Source of the DNA: Ophiocordyceps camponoti-saundersi (nom. inval.)
Taxonomy: Eukaryota > Ascomycota > Sordariomycetes > Hypocreales > Ophiocordycipitaceae
Assembly: GCA_003339415.1 (NCBI GenBank)
Contig: PDHQ01000006.1
Location: 171,597 to 235,596 of the forward strand
Reading direction: 5' to 3'
Length of the DNA: 64,000 bases
The position numbers and the translations under genes are program-made. This document shows positions 43,665-56,052 of the stretch, one piece after another. Below the pieces are notes generated by a model. It did no database searches, was not told the DNA's origin, and worked only from the letters and a program-made list of their open reading frames with translations. Within the stretch, counting starts at the first letter, position 1, and every line of letters begins with the position of its first letter.

Positions 43665-46600
43665 TTGAATGTCGTTGGAAGAATGATGGGTAGATGGTTT
43701 GGTTGATCGTCTTGGCGAGGCTGTCTTGTCTTGTCCTGGTTTTCATTTGCTTGATAGAATCTGAGGCTGTTTGTGCTTTTCTTGGGGTGGGTGGGAATAT
43801 GGTTGCCTAGTTGGCAAATGACGTTATCATATGCCTCGTCTGTAAGTGAAACAGACGAATGAGCTCGGTTGAATGAATCAGTGCTCAAACCATTGGTTCA
43901 GACGGTTCAGACGAAAGAGATGGATGATGATCAGTGTATGCGGCTAGAAACTTGGTCAGAGTTGGTCGGACCTACATACGTTACAACCCACTATCAGTGG
44001 GAGGTGCTACACAGACAGAAGGAGACTTGACAGGGTGGAAGAGAGGAAGAGAGGAAGAAGAAGTGGCTGAAAATATCGGTCAAGAGCTGAGTGGGTGATA
44101 CATACGCGGACTGGACAGATGGAGGTTAAGTAGGCGAACTGGCACGAGACGAAGAAGGCTTGAACGCTGGCTGTCCTCTTTGCACACACGTATATGCCTA
44201 GATAGACGTATCATCATGATGTTGTGTGCATATATACGAACGACGGCCAGATAGTTGTGTATGTACGGAAACCTACATATCTACATATTTACCTACCGAG
44301 TAGCTCGGCACTCGTCGAGATTACCAGCAGGCTCCGTCTCTCTCTACCTCATTCGGGAATTCCTCATCAGACTTCCTCGAGGTTCAAAGTGACACAGTCT
44401 CTTCGTCATGGACCCTATTCCCGCTTCCCTGTGCATGCACCAGCTCTCCGGGAAGCAACCAGCCATGTGACACGGGCATGTATGTCTGTCTGTCTGTCCG
44501 TACATATGTAGATGCGATCATCTGTTTCTGGATCCCGAGTCGTCCGGGTCGTTAGCCTCGTCAGAAGCGCCACGCCGATCACGGCCCGGTGTGCCGGGGT
44601 CGTTGCAGCTGTTGTACTCCGTCAGTTGTCGCCGTTGTTAGTGAGAAAGAAGCAGACGTTCGGATTGAACAAGGAAAAAGACAAGGGCATCGTCATGGCT
44701 TTCGTACTCGATACGAACATGTCTGTATATACGGATACATACGGATATAACAAGGTGAGCTCCTACAGCCCTACCCCATCCCGGCTCCGTCAGAGTAAGA
44801 GGTGGGAAAGCCGTTGCTCGTGATACCCCCCCCTTTTCTCGGCGAGAATTCCCCCCATCAATGACCTTTCCCTTCCACCCTCCTTTGGACACTGCAGAGA
44901 TTCCATTGTTCCTCGTGCCGGTAAAACCTTGCCACTCGGTGAAGGGCAATGCGCCGTCTGCATCCGGCATTGGCGGAGAGCGGTGTGAGTAAGAAAGGCA
45001 ATCAAGGCAAGGCGAGCAAGCAATTCCCCGGAGGCGCGCGGCAAAGAGGTCGCGCCTGGCTTTTGCTCCTTTCTCTCTCCGTTGCATGGGACCCTTCTTT
45101 ATGGAGCGAGAGAGAGAGAGAGAGAGAGAGAGAAGAGACAGAGAGAGACAAAGGATAGAAGGAGAGACGAAAAAGTCTCACTTTTCCCCCCTCACCCGTC
45201 GGCCTTCCTGGATGGTCACTAGCTCTGTATCAGCTGAAGGCTCCCCGGGATATGGACATATGTAGGTATGTATATCGTTTGTGAAACAAAGATCAAGAGG
45301 ATTCTTCCCGGGGGTTTAGCTACGCTGCTAGCCTAGTCTAGGCTCTAACCGTCTCACTGTAGCACGAGACCACCCCGAAAAGCCTGCCGAAAGCCATCGA
45401 GGCTTACCGAGAGTCTCGTATGACGGCGGTGGGAAACGAGAAGTCGGAGAGGACAAGGGGGCTGGCTCGCTGCAGGGCAACTCCTTTCTTGTCAATCTCG
45501 AGTCCGACCATGCCGCACATGGCTGGCGAGGATGAATGCCTTTACATCACATGCCATCGGGCAGACATTAGGCGAAATATGTCTGTATGCACATACATAC
45601 ATATGGTGCCAAGGTGATGGCGGAGAAAAGGGAGAAGAAGAAGAAGAAGAAGAAAGGACACATGGGTAGGCATAGATTAAAAAACTGACCAAAGAGAACG
45701 GCATGGCTGGCAGCCTCATTCTCTCTTCTTGCCAGTCTAACCGGCAAGGCGTACCAGCCGGTTATCAGACCGTTGCAGAGGCCCAATGGGTGCTGCAGGG
45801 CGGCCCCGTATAATATATGTAATCTGCATGTCGAGCCAACATTATTGTTTATCTCGAGTATTGAACGATGGCGGCGCCATTGGATCATTCATTATTCACG
45901 GCACGTACCAGGCCTCGTCTTCCTTGTTCATTTCCCCGAGTCCTACACGTCAAGTGAAGCTGCACATCAGCCAACCAACCTCTCAGGTTGCGTATATAAA
46001 CAGCATCAGATCATGTCACAGCATGACGACTCTTCTATCTGAGTCGTCGGCGCGGGAAGGGGGGAAAAAGGAAGAGAGGCAGCCTCATTTTCGTACAAGG
46101 CAGACCCTTTAGCTGACGTTGGGTGAATCAAGAAGAGGGGGGAAAGGAAAAAAAAAGGCAAACCGCGCTCTATCAAGGGGGGAAAAGGAGTTCGCCCAGT
46201 GAAGACGGTCCAGCGACACACGACAGGAAGAAGCAAATGGACGTAAGCGCTGCTGACGAGACGGACAGACACGCAGCACACGAGAAGGGGAAAGGGGGGG
46301 GGATCTTCATTAGGGTCGGTAGCAGGCAGACGAGACAGGACGACGATGACGAGATTCTGCCTGCGGCGGAGTTTTTGGGGGCTGCCGACTGTCTTCTCGT
46401 TTTTTTACGGGGTTTCGGAGAAAGCAGTAGGTGGAATGGCGGGTCGGGCACCGATGACGGAGGGACAGGCATCAGATATGGCGATCGAGGAGGGGCTGAC
46501 CGACGGTGGTGATGATGATGTAGCGATGAGGTGATGCGGGTAGGAGGAAGGAGGATGAGAATGAATGATGCGGAAGGGGAAGAGTACGTAAAGGAGAAAG

Positions 46601-47362
46601 AGGAAGAGGAAGACAGAGACGAGGAGGTGATGGGAAGATGATGATGCCTGTGGATGATGCCTGTGGATGATGTTGATGCGACACATGATGGGCATGGCAA
46701 GAATCACGCACGTGACCAGACGATAAGATCTACCAACATCTCCCAGGCAGAGTAGGTAGGCAGGTTCAATCCCCTCCATCCGACCACCATCACCAGTCAG
46801 CCTCGTCCTTGTCCTCGTCGTCTAGCAAACTTCTTCTGTTGGCCAAAGAAGCTGCGAGGCATACTGATTCAAGGCAACGGGTATTGTCTCACGCCCCCCT
46901 CAATCATCCATTAACCCCCGTCTATCCACTATTATTTAACAACGTTGGTCGCCCTCTCTCTCACACTCGCTCTCTCTCACACACTCCTCTCAGTCTTGTC
47001 TCTGCCTCTCCTACATCAGGGAGCGGCTTCGATCGTCCGGTCCTTGTTCTAGGTACGCCTTCCATCTTGCGGCTCAGCTGCCTGCAGGCGGCCTGGCGAA
47101 CTGCAGAAAAGAGGCCTGTCTCTGTACCTGGCTGAACCCCCTTGGCAACCGTTACCAGTAATAGGTCGTGCCACCACCACCACCACCACCACCACCACCA
47201 CCTCAGCCCCCGGGCTCGGTTGCTCAAACGGAGAGGTACCTGCAGCGTCACCTGCAAGCCGGGGTCTCACGTGCTCCGTCGCAACCGGGACCTTGTCAAT
47301 TTTCTGCTCCCGAGCCTCTCCCAACCCTTTCCACACTTCCCGTATGCCTTCTGCGATTCCCT
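43665..47362. other. Large gene-free region
   Basis: About 3.7 kb, the longest stretch without a gene. It contains two TACGGATA words (44730, 44740), TACATACA strings near 44250-44290 and 45590, a (GA)n run at 45108-45133, (GAA)n at 45630-45655, GATGATGCCTGTG direct repeats at 46640-46670, and a (CCA)n run at 47170-47202. The minus-strand Ser/His-rich ORFs at 46170-46780 are composition artefacts. No gene, tRNA or transposon recognised. Confidence 0.55.
47170..47202 (+). repeat. (CCA)n microsatellite
   Basis: Eleven or so perfect CCA units, about 160 bases before the start codon of the C2H2/Est1-type gene, so in its leader or promoter. If translated it would give poly-Pro, but no supported ATG precedes it in frame. 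Confidence 0.85.
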
Positions 47363-49949
47363 ATGGACAGCTTTACCAAGGGCTGGGTGCACCACCTACG
47401 CAAGACGGCTCGCCAAGAGACTACCACGACTGGGAGAGGCTCTTGTCCGCTCTGCGATGCCGACATCCAGCCGGACATCGACTCGTTCCGAGCTCACGTT
47501 CGTCGTTCCCACGCGAGCCTCGCGGACGAGGCCGACATCGAGCAGGCCTTTCAGAATGTCACCATCAATGGCTCCCTGTCAGTCTCACGTCCTCTGCCTC
47601 TTTTCTTCTCCCCCTCCCCCTCCCCCTCCCCACCCCGCGCTGACAGAATGCATGCTTATGCGCTACCATCAACAGGGCCGACGGCGCCAGGACACCCCGA
47701 AAACGACCTGTGCCCGGTAATCCGCCCGGCCCCGGCCGACTACCGGACCCTGGCCAACGCGGAAATAAGAGAATATGCTCCCCCCCGGCGTCGGTGGCAC
47801 AGCAGCGTGGCTCTTCGCCACCGACGCCGGGACGGAGCCGCGCCGATGTCTATGCCGACTACGACCGCACCCACATCCCCAAGAATACTACTGGCCGCCA
47901 GCTGTGGAGTCCCGACGACGACTACGTCTCCTCGCGGCCCAAGACGCCGCAGCAGCTGGCTGCCTTTGGCGTTCCCCGTCGTTCGCCCCACTCGCGCATG
48001 CACTTGGACGACAGTCCCTCGACTGCGACTGCGACGACGGCGACGACGACGACGTCGGACATGATCCGTCAGCCCGAGACGAAGCCCATCTCCCACGAGC
48101 AGCTCGTCCTCGAAGTCAAGGGTATCTACGCCGGTCTCGTCATGATCGAGGGAAAGTGCATCGAGTACGACAGCAGCCAGGAGGCGAACCAGCTCAGCAA
48201 GGAGCAGTACCACGCCCTCATCGCCCTCCACCGCTCCGTCCTCCACGAGCATCACGACTTCTTCCTCGCGTCGCAGCACCCGTCGGCCAGCGACGCTCTC
48301 CGTCGCCTGGCCACCAAGTACGCCATGCCGGCACGTATGTGGCGGCACGGCATCCATTCCTTCCTCGAGCTTCTGCGCCACAAGCTCCCCGAGTCGCTCG
48401 AGCACATGCTTACCTTTATCTACATCGCCTACAGCATGATGGCCCTGCTATACGAGACGGTGCCGGCATTCGAGGACACGTGGATCGAGTGCCTCGGCGA
48501 CCTGGGCCGTTACCGCATGGCCATCGAGGACGACGACATCAGAGACCGCGAGATTTGGACGGGCGTCTCTCGCTACTGGTACAGCATGGCGTCGGACAAG
48601 TCGCCCGCCACGGGCCGGTTGTACCACCACCTCGCCATCCTCGCCCGCCCCAACGCGCTGCAACAGCTGTACTACTACAACAAGTCGCTGTGCGTGCCGC
48701 TGCCGTTTGCCAGCGCCCGCGAGAGCGTCATGACTCTGTTCGACCCGCTCCTGAGCTCGACGTCGCACCAGCGGCTCGAGCCCGTCGACGCCGCCTTTGT
48801 CCGCGTCCACGGCATTCTCTTCTCCGGCAAGGCCCGGCAGCAGCTGGAGCCTTCGATGAGCGAGTTTCTCAGCCTGCTGGACGGACGGATTGGCTGCGCC
48901 CGCTCGGGCTGGCTGGAAACAGGGTACTGTCACCTTTTTCGCCCTTGCTCTCACACTCTCTCTGTCTCTCTCTTTCTCTATCCATCTATTACTTTATTAT
49001 TACCCTCCTTCTTTTTCTTTTCTTTTCTTGTCTTTCTTTATCCTATTCTCCCTTCTTCTTCTTCATCTCTTTATTTTGTCTTTCCGTTTTGACTTTTCTT
49101 TTCTTTTTCCTTGTTCGTCTCCTTTTCCGTCGTTGGTTCATCATCTGCTCCCCCTCCCCTGTCGATCATTGGCTGACGAGGCCACACACCCCCCCTAGGT
49201 ACTACGTCGGCATCTCGCTCAGCTGCTCCCTTATGGGGTTCGGTGACGAACACAACGTGCTCATGCGAGCCATGACAGGGCAGGAGAGCGGGCGCGAATC
49301 AGAAAGCGGCGGTTCCGACGCCGACACGGGCGCCGACGAGACGTTCCGCCTGGCTCTACACTTTGCGATGCGAACGTACGAGGTGGTGCTGCGGCGATGG
49401 GGCGACAAGAACACGTTGTCTTGCATTCACACGGCCATGGTCTTTCTGCTGCACATGTCTCGCTACCCGGCGGCCATGTCGCAGCTGGAGGGCCAGTACC
49501 CGTGGAAGCTGACGTCGATTATGTTGAATTACTTGCTCAAGACAATGCAGTCGAAACCGCGGATCGACACGGAGGCGTTTCCCGGACCGGAGAAGGAGGG
49601 TGAACCGCCGTATCCGCTACCGGAGGACTACGCACTGCGGGGGCTTCTCTATGCGGAGGACTACTTCCCGAGCGGCTGGTTCGACAACGATCGCATCGAC
49701 GAGTCAGATCGTTATCTCGAGCCTCCGTCCAAAGCGGCGGAGCGACAGGAGCGGATCCTATGGATTGGTCGGCGGCTGGCGAGCACGGGTAAATGGCTGA
49801 CGTGGGACGACGATGGGCGCCGCTTTTCGGTGGCGGCGACGTATGACGTGGTACTGGAGGAGGAGGAGGCGGAAGAGGACGACGACGACGACGACGAAGA
49901 GGAGGGGCTATCGGATCCTGACGACTACGAGCTGAGCCTAGACGCGTGA
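47363..49949 (+). CDS. C2H2 zinc finger plus Est1-type DNA/RNA-binding domain protein
   Basis: Three exons, 47363-47577, 47676-48923, 49199-49949 (2214 nt, 737 aa). One C2H2 finger lies at residues 28-50 (C28, C31, H45, H50). A Ser/Pro-rich linker follows. The helical Est1/SMG-like domain begins with E-V-K-G-I-Y-A-G-L-V-M-I-E-G-K-C-I-E-Y-D and continues with L-H-x-x-L-L/V-x-E-H-H-D-F-F-L-A-S-Q-H-P, both typical of the fungal family that carries Est1-type domains. R-L-Y-H-H-L-A-I-L-A-R-P is the TPR-like core. The acidic C terminus has runs of Glu and Asp. Relatives are linked to telomerase or mRNA decay only by homology; the actual role is unknown. The second intron is long (275 nt) and pyrimidine-rich. 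The start at 47363 is the first ATG in frame ahead of the finger, but an upstream exon cannot be excluded. Confidence 0.85.
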
Positions 49950-51244
<1,295 letters not shown>

Positions 51245-52798
51245 TCATGCCATCACAGGAGGCTTACTGAGAGAGAGATTCTCTAGATCCCGTTCCATCT
51301 GGGCAAAAGCAGGCGGTCGAAAGGTGCCCGCCAGATACGACACACCGTCATAGCCCGTGCCCAAGACGGAAAGCTGATGGAAGAACGGAGCAGGGCTGTT
51401 CAACACGAGCGGATGGAAGTAGGTCATGGTCCCCGGCGGATTGGCCCTCGTCGGCCTCGTATCAAGGGGACTGAGCACCGCCTCTTTGAAATCAACTACC
51501 CTCCATAGATCGATTCTCGCTAGGTTGTTGTAGACGAGCGGTATCGACAGCGCCTCTCCGTAAAGAATCGACAGTCTGCCGTCTTTCCGCACCTTGTCGC
51601 GCTGCAGGCGGAAATAGCTGAGCATCTGTCCCTCGGTCGACTGCTCGGCGACTTGCTCTCTATGAGCGAGGGCGATGGATCCCAACGGGCCGGTGGCAAG
51701 GTGCGGAGAGAGCGAGACGTGTGCTATCTGCACCATGTTCTGGATATAGGCACCGGCTTGGTTTGCGAACAGGGGGGGGAGTCGGAAGCGTGCGTTCAGG
51801 TAGCTCCATATCGTCACTGCCTTGGGCCAGGTGTGAGACGAGGACGTTGCTCGTGCTGCCCATGCGGCGAGCACGTCGGCTTCGCTGATTGGCCTTTTTT
51901 CGGTCGTGTCGAGGTCGTTGCGGGCTTGGGACTTGAGGTTGGCCAGTTGGGTTGCCGATAGCTTCATCGTCCGCTCTTGTAGTTCCGTTCCGCAGATTAT
52001 GTGGCGGAGGAAGCGGAGGAGGAGAAAGGCGATGCCGATGAAGCCGATCCGCTTGCTTTGGATGATGGCTTCTTCTTTCCAGCCTCCTGGCTTCTGATGG
52101 TCGAGTTCTTGCAGGATATCATCTTGCAGGCCCAGCACTGGAGAGACGTGTTTTTCATCGCCGTTGACGACCCTCGACCAGTTCCGTAACAGGGCTTGTA
52201 GGCCTAGAGCGTCCATTAACACGTGTGGCCAGCTGAGGATGACGATCGTTGCGTCTTGGAAGGAGAGTATGTGGAGTGTGAGTTGAGGTGCGTTGCTGTC
52301 GATCAGGTCTTGTAGACAAGTTGGCATGCCGGAGAAGCCTCTGAACGTTGACGAGGGTTGTCCTGCTTGTCGTGTTGACGATTGGCCTCTTGGTGGGAGC
52401 GGTAGGTGATGGCCGAATAGATGGTCATCGACTTGATAATTGAACGTCTCCTGGAAGAAAGAAACTGTCGGACGGTCGGAGACGGAGGATGGCAAGGCGT
52501 GAACTTGAAGGGTGTTGTTGTCTTTCTATAAACCAAGGGTGAATACCCTCTACTCCAAGCTCGTAGGGTTAGGGTTACCACAACCAGCTCAACTGACCTT
52601 TTTTCTTAGCCTTCCGCCAATCTTTCTCCAGTCACCTGTTTCGAGTAAGGCGGTCAAGGAGCGGTGTAGCTTGGAAGGGTCGAGCCGGTCGTTGAAGTGG
52701 AACTGATAGGACATGAATAGAGAGCGGAAAAGAGTGGCGTTGTCGAGAGTGTGAAGCGGGTAGATGTGTTCCTTGCTGGAGTCGGCTTGTTGTTCCAT
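51245..52798 (-). CDS. HXXXD-type acyltransferase (fungal transferase family)
   Basis: Two exons on the minus strand, 52798-52598 and 52525-51245 (1482 nt, 493 aa). These enzymes transfer acyl groups from CoA thioesters to alcohols or amines of secondary metabolites. The catalytic H-x-x-x-D is H168-V-L-M-D172 in S-W-P-H-V-L-M-D-A-L-G, at the expected position. The N terminus P-L-H-T-L-D and Y-Q-F-H-F fit the family. The usual second-domain D-F-G-W-G motif is not recognisable; the nearest is V-D-F-K-E-A near residue 430, so activity is uncertain. The intron (52526-52597) contains CCCTAACCCTA, a telomere-like word. Proteins of this type often neighbour P450 and Zn2Cys6 genes, and both occur within 10 kb here. 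Confidence 0.85.
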
Positions 52799-52899
52799 TA
52801 TGGTGATGTTGTGACGGTGAGAGACGGGGGAACTGTTTTGACTTTCCTGGGAGAGTGGGTTGGTTGTATATGGGATGGGCGAGCAACATGTTGGGATCC

Positions 52900-52900
<1 letters not shown>

Positions 52901-52931
<31 letters not shown>
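52901..52931. repeat. (AT)n microsatellite
   Basis: About 15 AT dinucleotides, roughly 105 bases upstream of the acyltransferase start on the minus strand. It could serve as a TATA-like promoter element for that gene. Confidence 0.85.
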
Positions 52932-52933
<2 letters not shown>

Positions 52934-53802
52934 GTGCTTTGATAAACTACTTGCATACCTACCTACCTAGACAGGCATGTTTTGTTGCTCGCTACCAAGG
53001 TTCGTGTGATGGTGCAACTGGAAAAAAAAAAAAGGAGGAGAGAGAAAGGGTTGAAGAAAGACAATGACGGTAGTACCATGGGGATAACATGACAGAGTAG
53101 TAGGTATCTTTGCAGTACATCCGTAACTTGCTTGGATGACGAGGGAGAGGAGAAATGGGTAAGGGGGAGATGAGCCAGTACTTGAGGAGTACTAGTAGAG
53201 TTATACAACGTCAACCAGTTAAACGCTCTTTTTTTTTTGTTAGGGTTAGGGTTGCTGTTGTTATTGCTGTTGTTGTTGTCATCTAGTGGATTGTTTAGAA
53301 TTAGGGTAGAAGCTTAGTCTTGTTGTCGACCTGCCTAGTGTCGTTCCTGGTGTGGGAGCTTAAGGGGTTAGTTGGTTAAGCTATGTGTGTGTAGAGGTAG
53401 GTATGTGTGGAAATGGCTTCTCCAGGCATGCTCATTAGACCAGCTGATGAACCGGTACGAATGAATGACTAGACTAAAGGGACACGTCTGAACCGCGTTG
53501 ATGATGATGATGACAATGAAGCTAGGGTTGGGACCAATTGCCGAGGTTAGCGAACACCCCCCTTCCAGGCCCTTTCTCTTTTCCCCCAACTCAAGGGAAC
53601 TCGAGATGAGTTTGACGTCCAACTCGGATGTCACTTTCCTTTCTCTCTCTCTCTCTCTATCTCTCTTTACCCGTCCATCTATTCTCGTTAACATCCATAC
53701 ATGGGTAGAGCATGGACGTTGGCTGCTGATGAACGAGGCTGTTGTCGGAGCAAGGCGAACACGCACAAGCCTCGGCCACATACACATGTACAACAACCTC
53801 CG

Positions 53803-53803
53803 A

Positions 53804-53838
<35 letters not shown>

Positions 53839-53840
53839 AT
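53803..53840. repeat. (ATCGTC)n hexanucleotide array
   Basis: About six ATCGTC units in non-coding DNA. Reading frames across it give Ser, Ile/Val or Met/Thr runs and are not believed to be genes. Confidence 0.8.
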
Positions 53841-55154
53841 CTTCCTCTTCTTCCGCAGCTCACTCAACCTCGGCGGCCCCATTTTGTCCCCAACTCCCGC
53901 TCGGAAACGGGTCAGCTTATCCGTCTCTCGTCCTCTCACAAGTTAGGCTTTTTTTCTCTCTTTCATTTTATTCCGATATTAATGCCTCTCTCTTTCCGTA
54001 CTTTCGATGCCATCATCAGAAGTAGTTGCCCCGAGGCGACTGATGAAAGAAGAAGAAGAAGAAGAAGAAGAAAACAACAAGGGTCTTGTTCGTTTTACTC
54101 GTCTTTATGCGGTTTTGCCTTTTTGCTGGGATACATACAGTATCGACTCTTTAACCTCGGATACCGTATCGTCTTCCTCTTCGCCATAGCCTCGTCTGCT
54201 TCTCTGACACAAGCATAGACAGCTTCTTCCCCACAGTTACAGACGGGATGGAGCGAATGCAATACATACATACACAGAGGGAGCAGCAACCTGTCCTCCC
54301 CTTCATCTCCCCGTCTCTCTTCCCCCCTCCCCTCAAAACCCTATATATCCCTTTTTCCAAAGCAGCAAAGTGGCTTTGTAGAGAAGGAAAGCCTTTATGC
54401 GAAACAGGCTTTTTAGTCAACCTTGGCCTAAAACAACAAGGGAAACGTCTTGTTCTCTTTCCGGATGGATAGGTAGCCGCATGAAGATGACCTCCTCTTA
54501 TAAACAGAGGTTCAAGTCATCCTTTAGAAAGGGGAGACGAGTGCATTTGATACACGTCTCCAGAAAATGTAATACTCGTTGTTAGAGTCAGCTCGAAGCC
54601 GACAACTGACTCCTTCACCTCGATTAGGTGCAAATACAAGGTTGTGTTTCACCTTGTCATTCATCTGAACCTGTTCAAAACCCTTTTTTTTCTCTCTCCC
54701 CAATCCAATCCATCCTACAGAGACAACGTGCTCACCGACGATGATGTTCTGATTTCTAAGACAAGTCAAGACAGTTCAAGAGAGCATTGATCAACACAAA
54801 GCTTGGGGTCAAGTCAGCCTAACGGGTGGATAACGTCCTTTGCATGAGGAAGAGAGAAAGGCAAGGGGAGAGAATTTTCTATCGGATCACGGTCTGAACA
54901 TCCTTGCCACGGTGGCTGTAGATTGTAGGCTGTTGCCCGAAACTGGGGAGGGAGGCGTCTGAGAAGTTTGCAGCAGCAGCAGCTTGTTGTATAATCTGTA
55001 GAGGGCAGACAACAGTTTGTTGGAGAGGAGGAGGATAAAAAAGACTGATGCCCCTTTGATCATGAAGCAACATCATCATCAACCTTCTCTCACTTACTCA
55101 ACTCAACTCAACTCACTCACTCATAACCTCACTCTCTTTCGAAACCAACATCTC

Positions 55155-55174
55155 TCTTTCTCTTTCTCTCTCTC

Positions 55175-55205
<31 letters not shown>

Positions 55206-55206
55206 C
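55155..55206 (+). repeat. (CT)n pyrimidine tract in 5' leader
   Basis: Nearly pure CT repeat ending about 35 bases before the ATG at 55240. Pyrimidine tracts like this are common just around fungal transcription starts. Confidence 0.8.
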
Positions 55207-55239
55207 CATCTCCATCCATCGTTCCATCCATCACCAAAG

Positions 55240-56052
55240 ATGCATCTCCGTCACTCCCTCTACCCCCTCCTCCTCGCCATCATAACTAAAGCCGAGATCG
55301 TAACGCGCCGCGCAAACGTCACGGTCTGGAACCAATCCCACGACCCCATGCTCGCCGTCTCCGTCATCCACAAGTACAGCGACGTCTTCAACGAAAGGCA
55401 CGAATGGCCGCTGCTCTCGCCCGGGGAGAAGTCGACGGACATGATGGAGGTCCAGTACCACACCGGCTTCGGGACCATAGGACAGGACTGGTGGCTCATC
55501 TCGTGGTACGGCCCCGGCATGATCAACTACTACATCTCGAACCCGAACAACTTCCGGGGCGTCATCGACTTTTTGGAGAATCAGGCTCCGGCCGTGCTCA
55601 TCACTTCGGCCATCACCGTCGCCGGCGTCGCCGCCACGCCGGCCGGGTTCGCCGCCGTGCTGGGCGCGTCCGCGGCGGCGGTGACGGTGGCTAAGACGAC
55701 GGCCGAAGCCGTCTTCAACAGCGAGAGTACCGTCGGCTTTAAGAAGCATTTCCTCGAGGCGGAGGATGAGGAGGAGCCGGTCGTCATCATCGTCAAGCCG
55801 GATAATGAGATTGTCATTCATTCCAAGTCAGATGAGTCCGGTACGGTGTATAGGATGGAGCGCGTGCCGGAAGAGCTCAGGACGGAGAAGGGTAAGAAGG
55901 CTGGTGGTGATAAGCCTGCTGCTGATCCGAAGAAGGAGGATGAGCCGGCCGGTGATGATAAAAAGGAGGACGACGAGGAGCCGGCTGGTGATGACGCTCC
56001 GGAGACGAACGCGGGAGAGGAAGGGATCGAGCTGACGCCGACTCCTCCCTGA
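55240..56052 (+). CDS. Up-regulated-in-Daf-2 (PUD) domain protein
   Basis: Single exon, 270 aa. The domain, first named from a nematode protein whose level responds to daf-2 insulin signalling, is a beta-sandwich of unknown function that is common in filamentous fungi. Diagnostic stretches are R-R-A-N-V-T-V-W-N-x-S, V-S-V-I-H-K-Y-S-D, H-T-G-F-G-T-I-G-Q-D-W-W-L-I-S-W-Y, N-P-N-N-F-R-G-V-I-D, and the helical Ala/Gly-rich part ending in F-N-S-E-S-T-V-G-F-K-K-H. Two features are unusual: residues 1-18 look like a signal peptide or signal anchor (hydrophobic L-Y-P-L-L-L-A-I-I), and the last 65 residues are a repetitive acidic/Lys tail with E-P-A-G-D-D units. Whether it is secreted is not certain because A-x-A cleavage is poor. 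Confidence 0.85.
   Translation: MHLRHSLYPLLLAIITKAEIVTRRANVTVWNQSHDPMLAVSVIHKYSDVFNERHEWPLLSPGEKSTDMMEVQYHTGFGTIGQDWWLISWYGPGMINYYISNPNNFRGVIDFLENQAPAVLITSAITVAGVAATPAGFAAVLGASAAAVTVAKTTAEAVFNSESTVGFKKHFLEAEDEEEPVVIIVKPDNEIVIHSKSDESGTVYRMERVPEELRTEKGKKAGGDKPAADPKKEDEPAGDDKKEDDEEPAGDDAPETNAGEEGIELTPTPP

Larger units (their letters stand above)
52799..55239. other. Long intergenic region rich in simple repeats
   Basis: About 2.4 kb between divergent genes. It contains (AT)n at 52901-52931, TTAGGGTTAGGG at 53241-53252, (CT)n at 53642-53662, an (ATCGTC)n hexamer array at 53803-53840, (GAA)n at 54048-54070, and a long (CT)n block before 55240. No family-like ORF. Confidence 0.6.

Noticed and set aside
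46173..46780. Ser/His-rich ORFs in the large gene-free region
   Set aside because: Pure product of TCATCA/CCTCTT repeats, without start context or homology.
47775..49198. Alternative frame running through the Est1-type gene
   Set aside because: Ala/Arg/Pro-rich translation; only exon 3 (from 49199) of this frame is coding.
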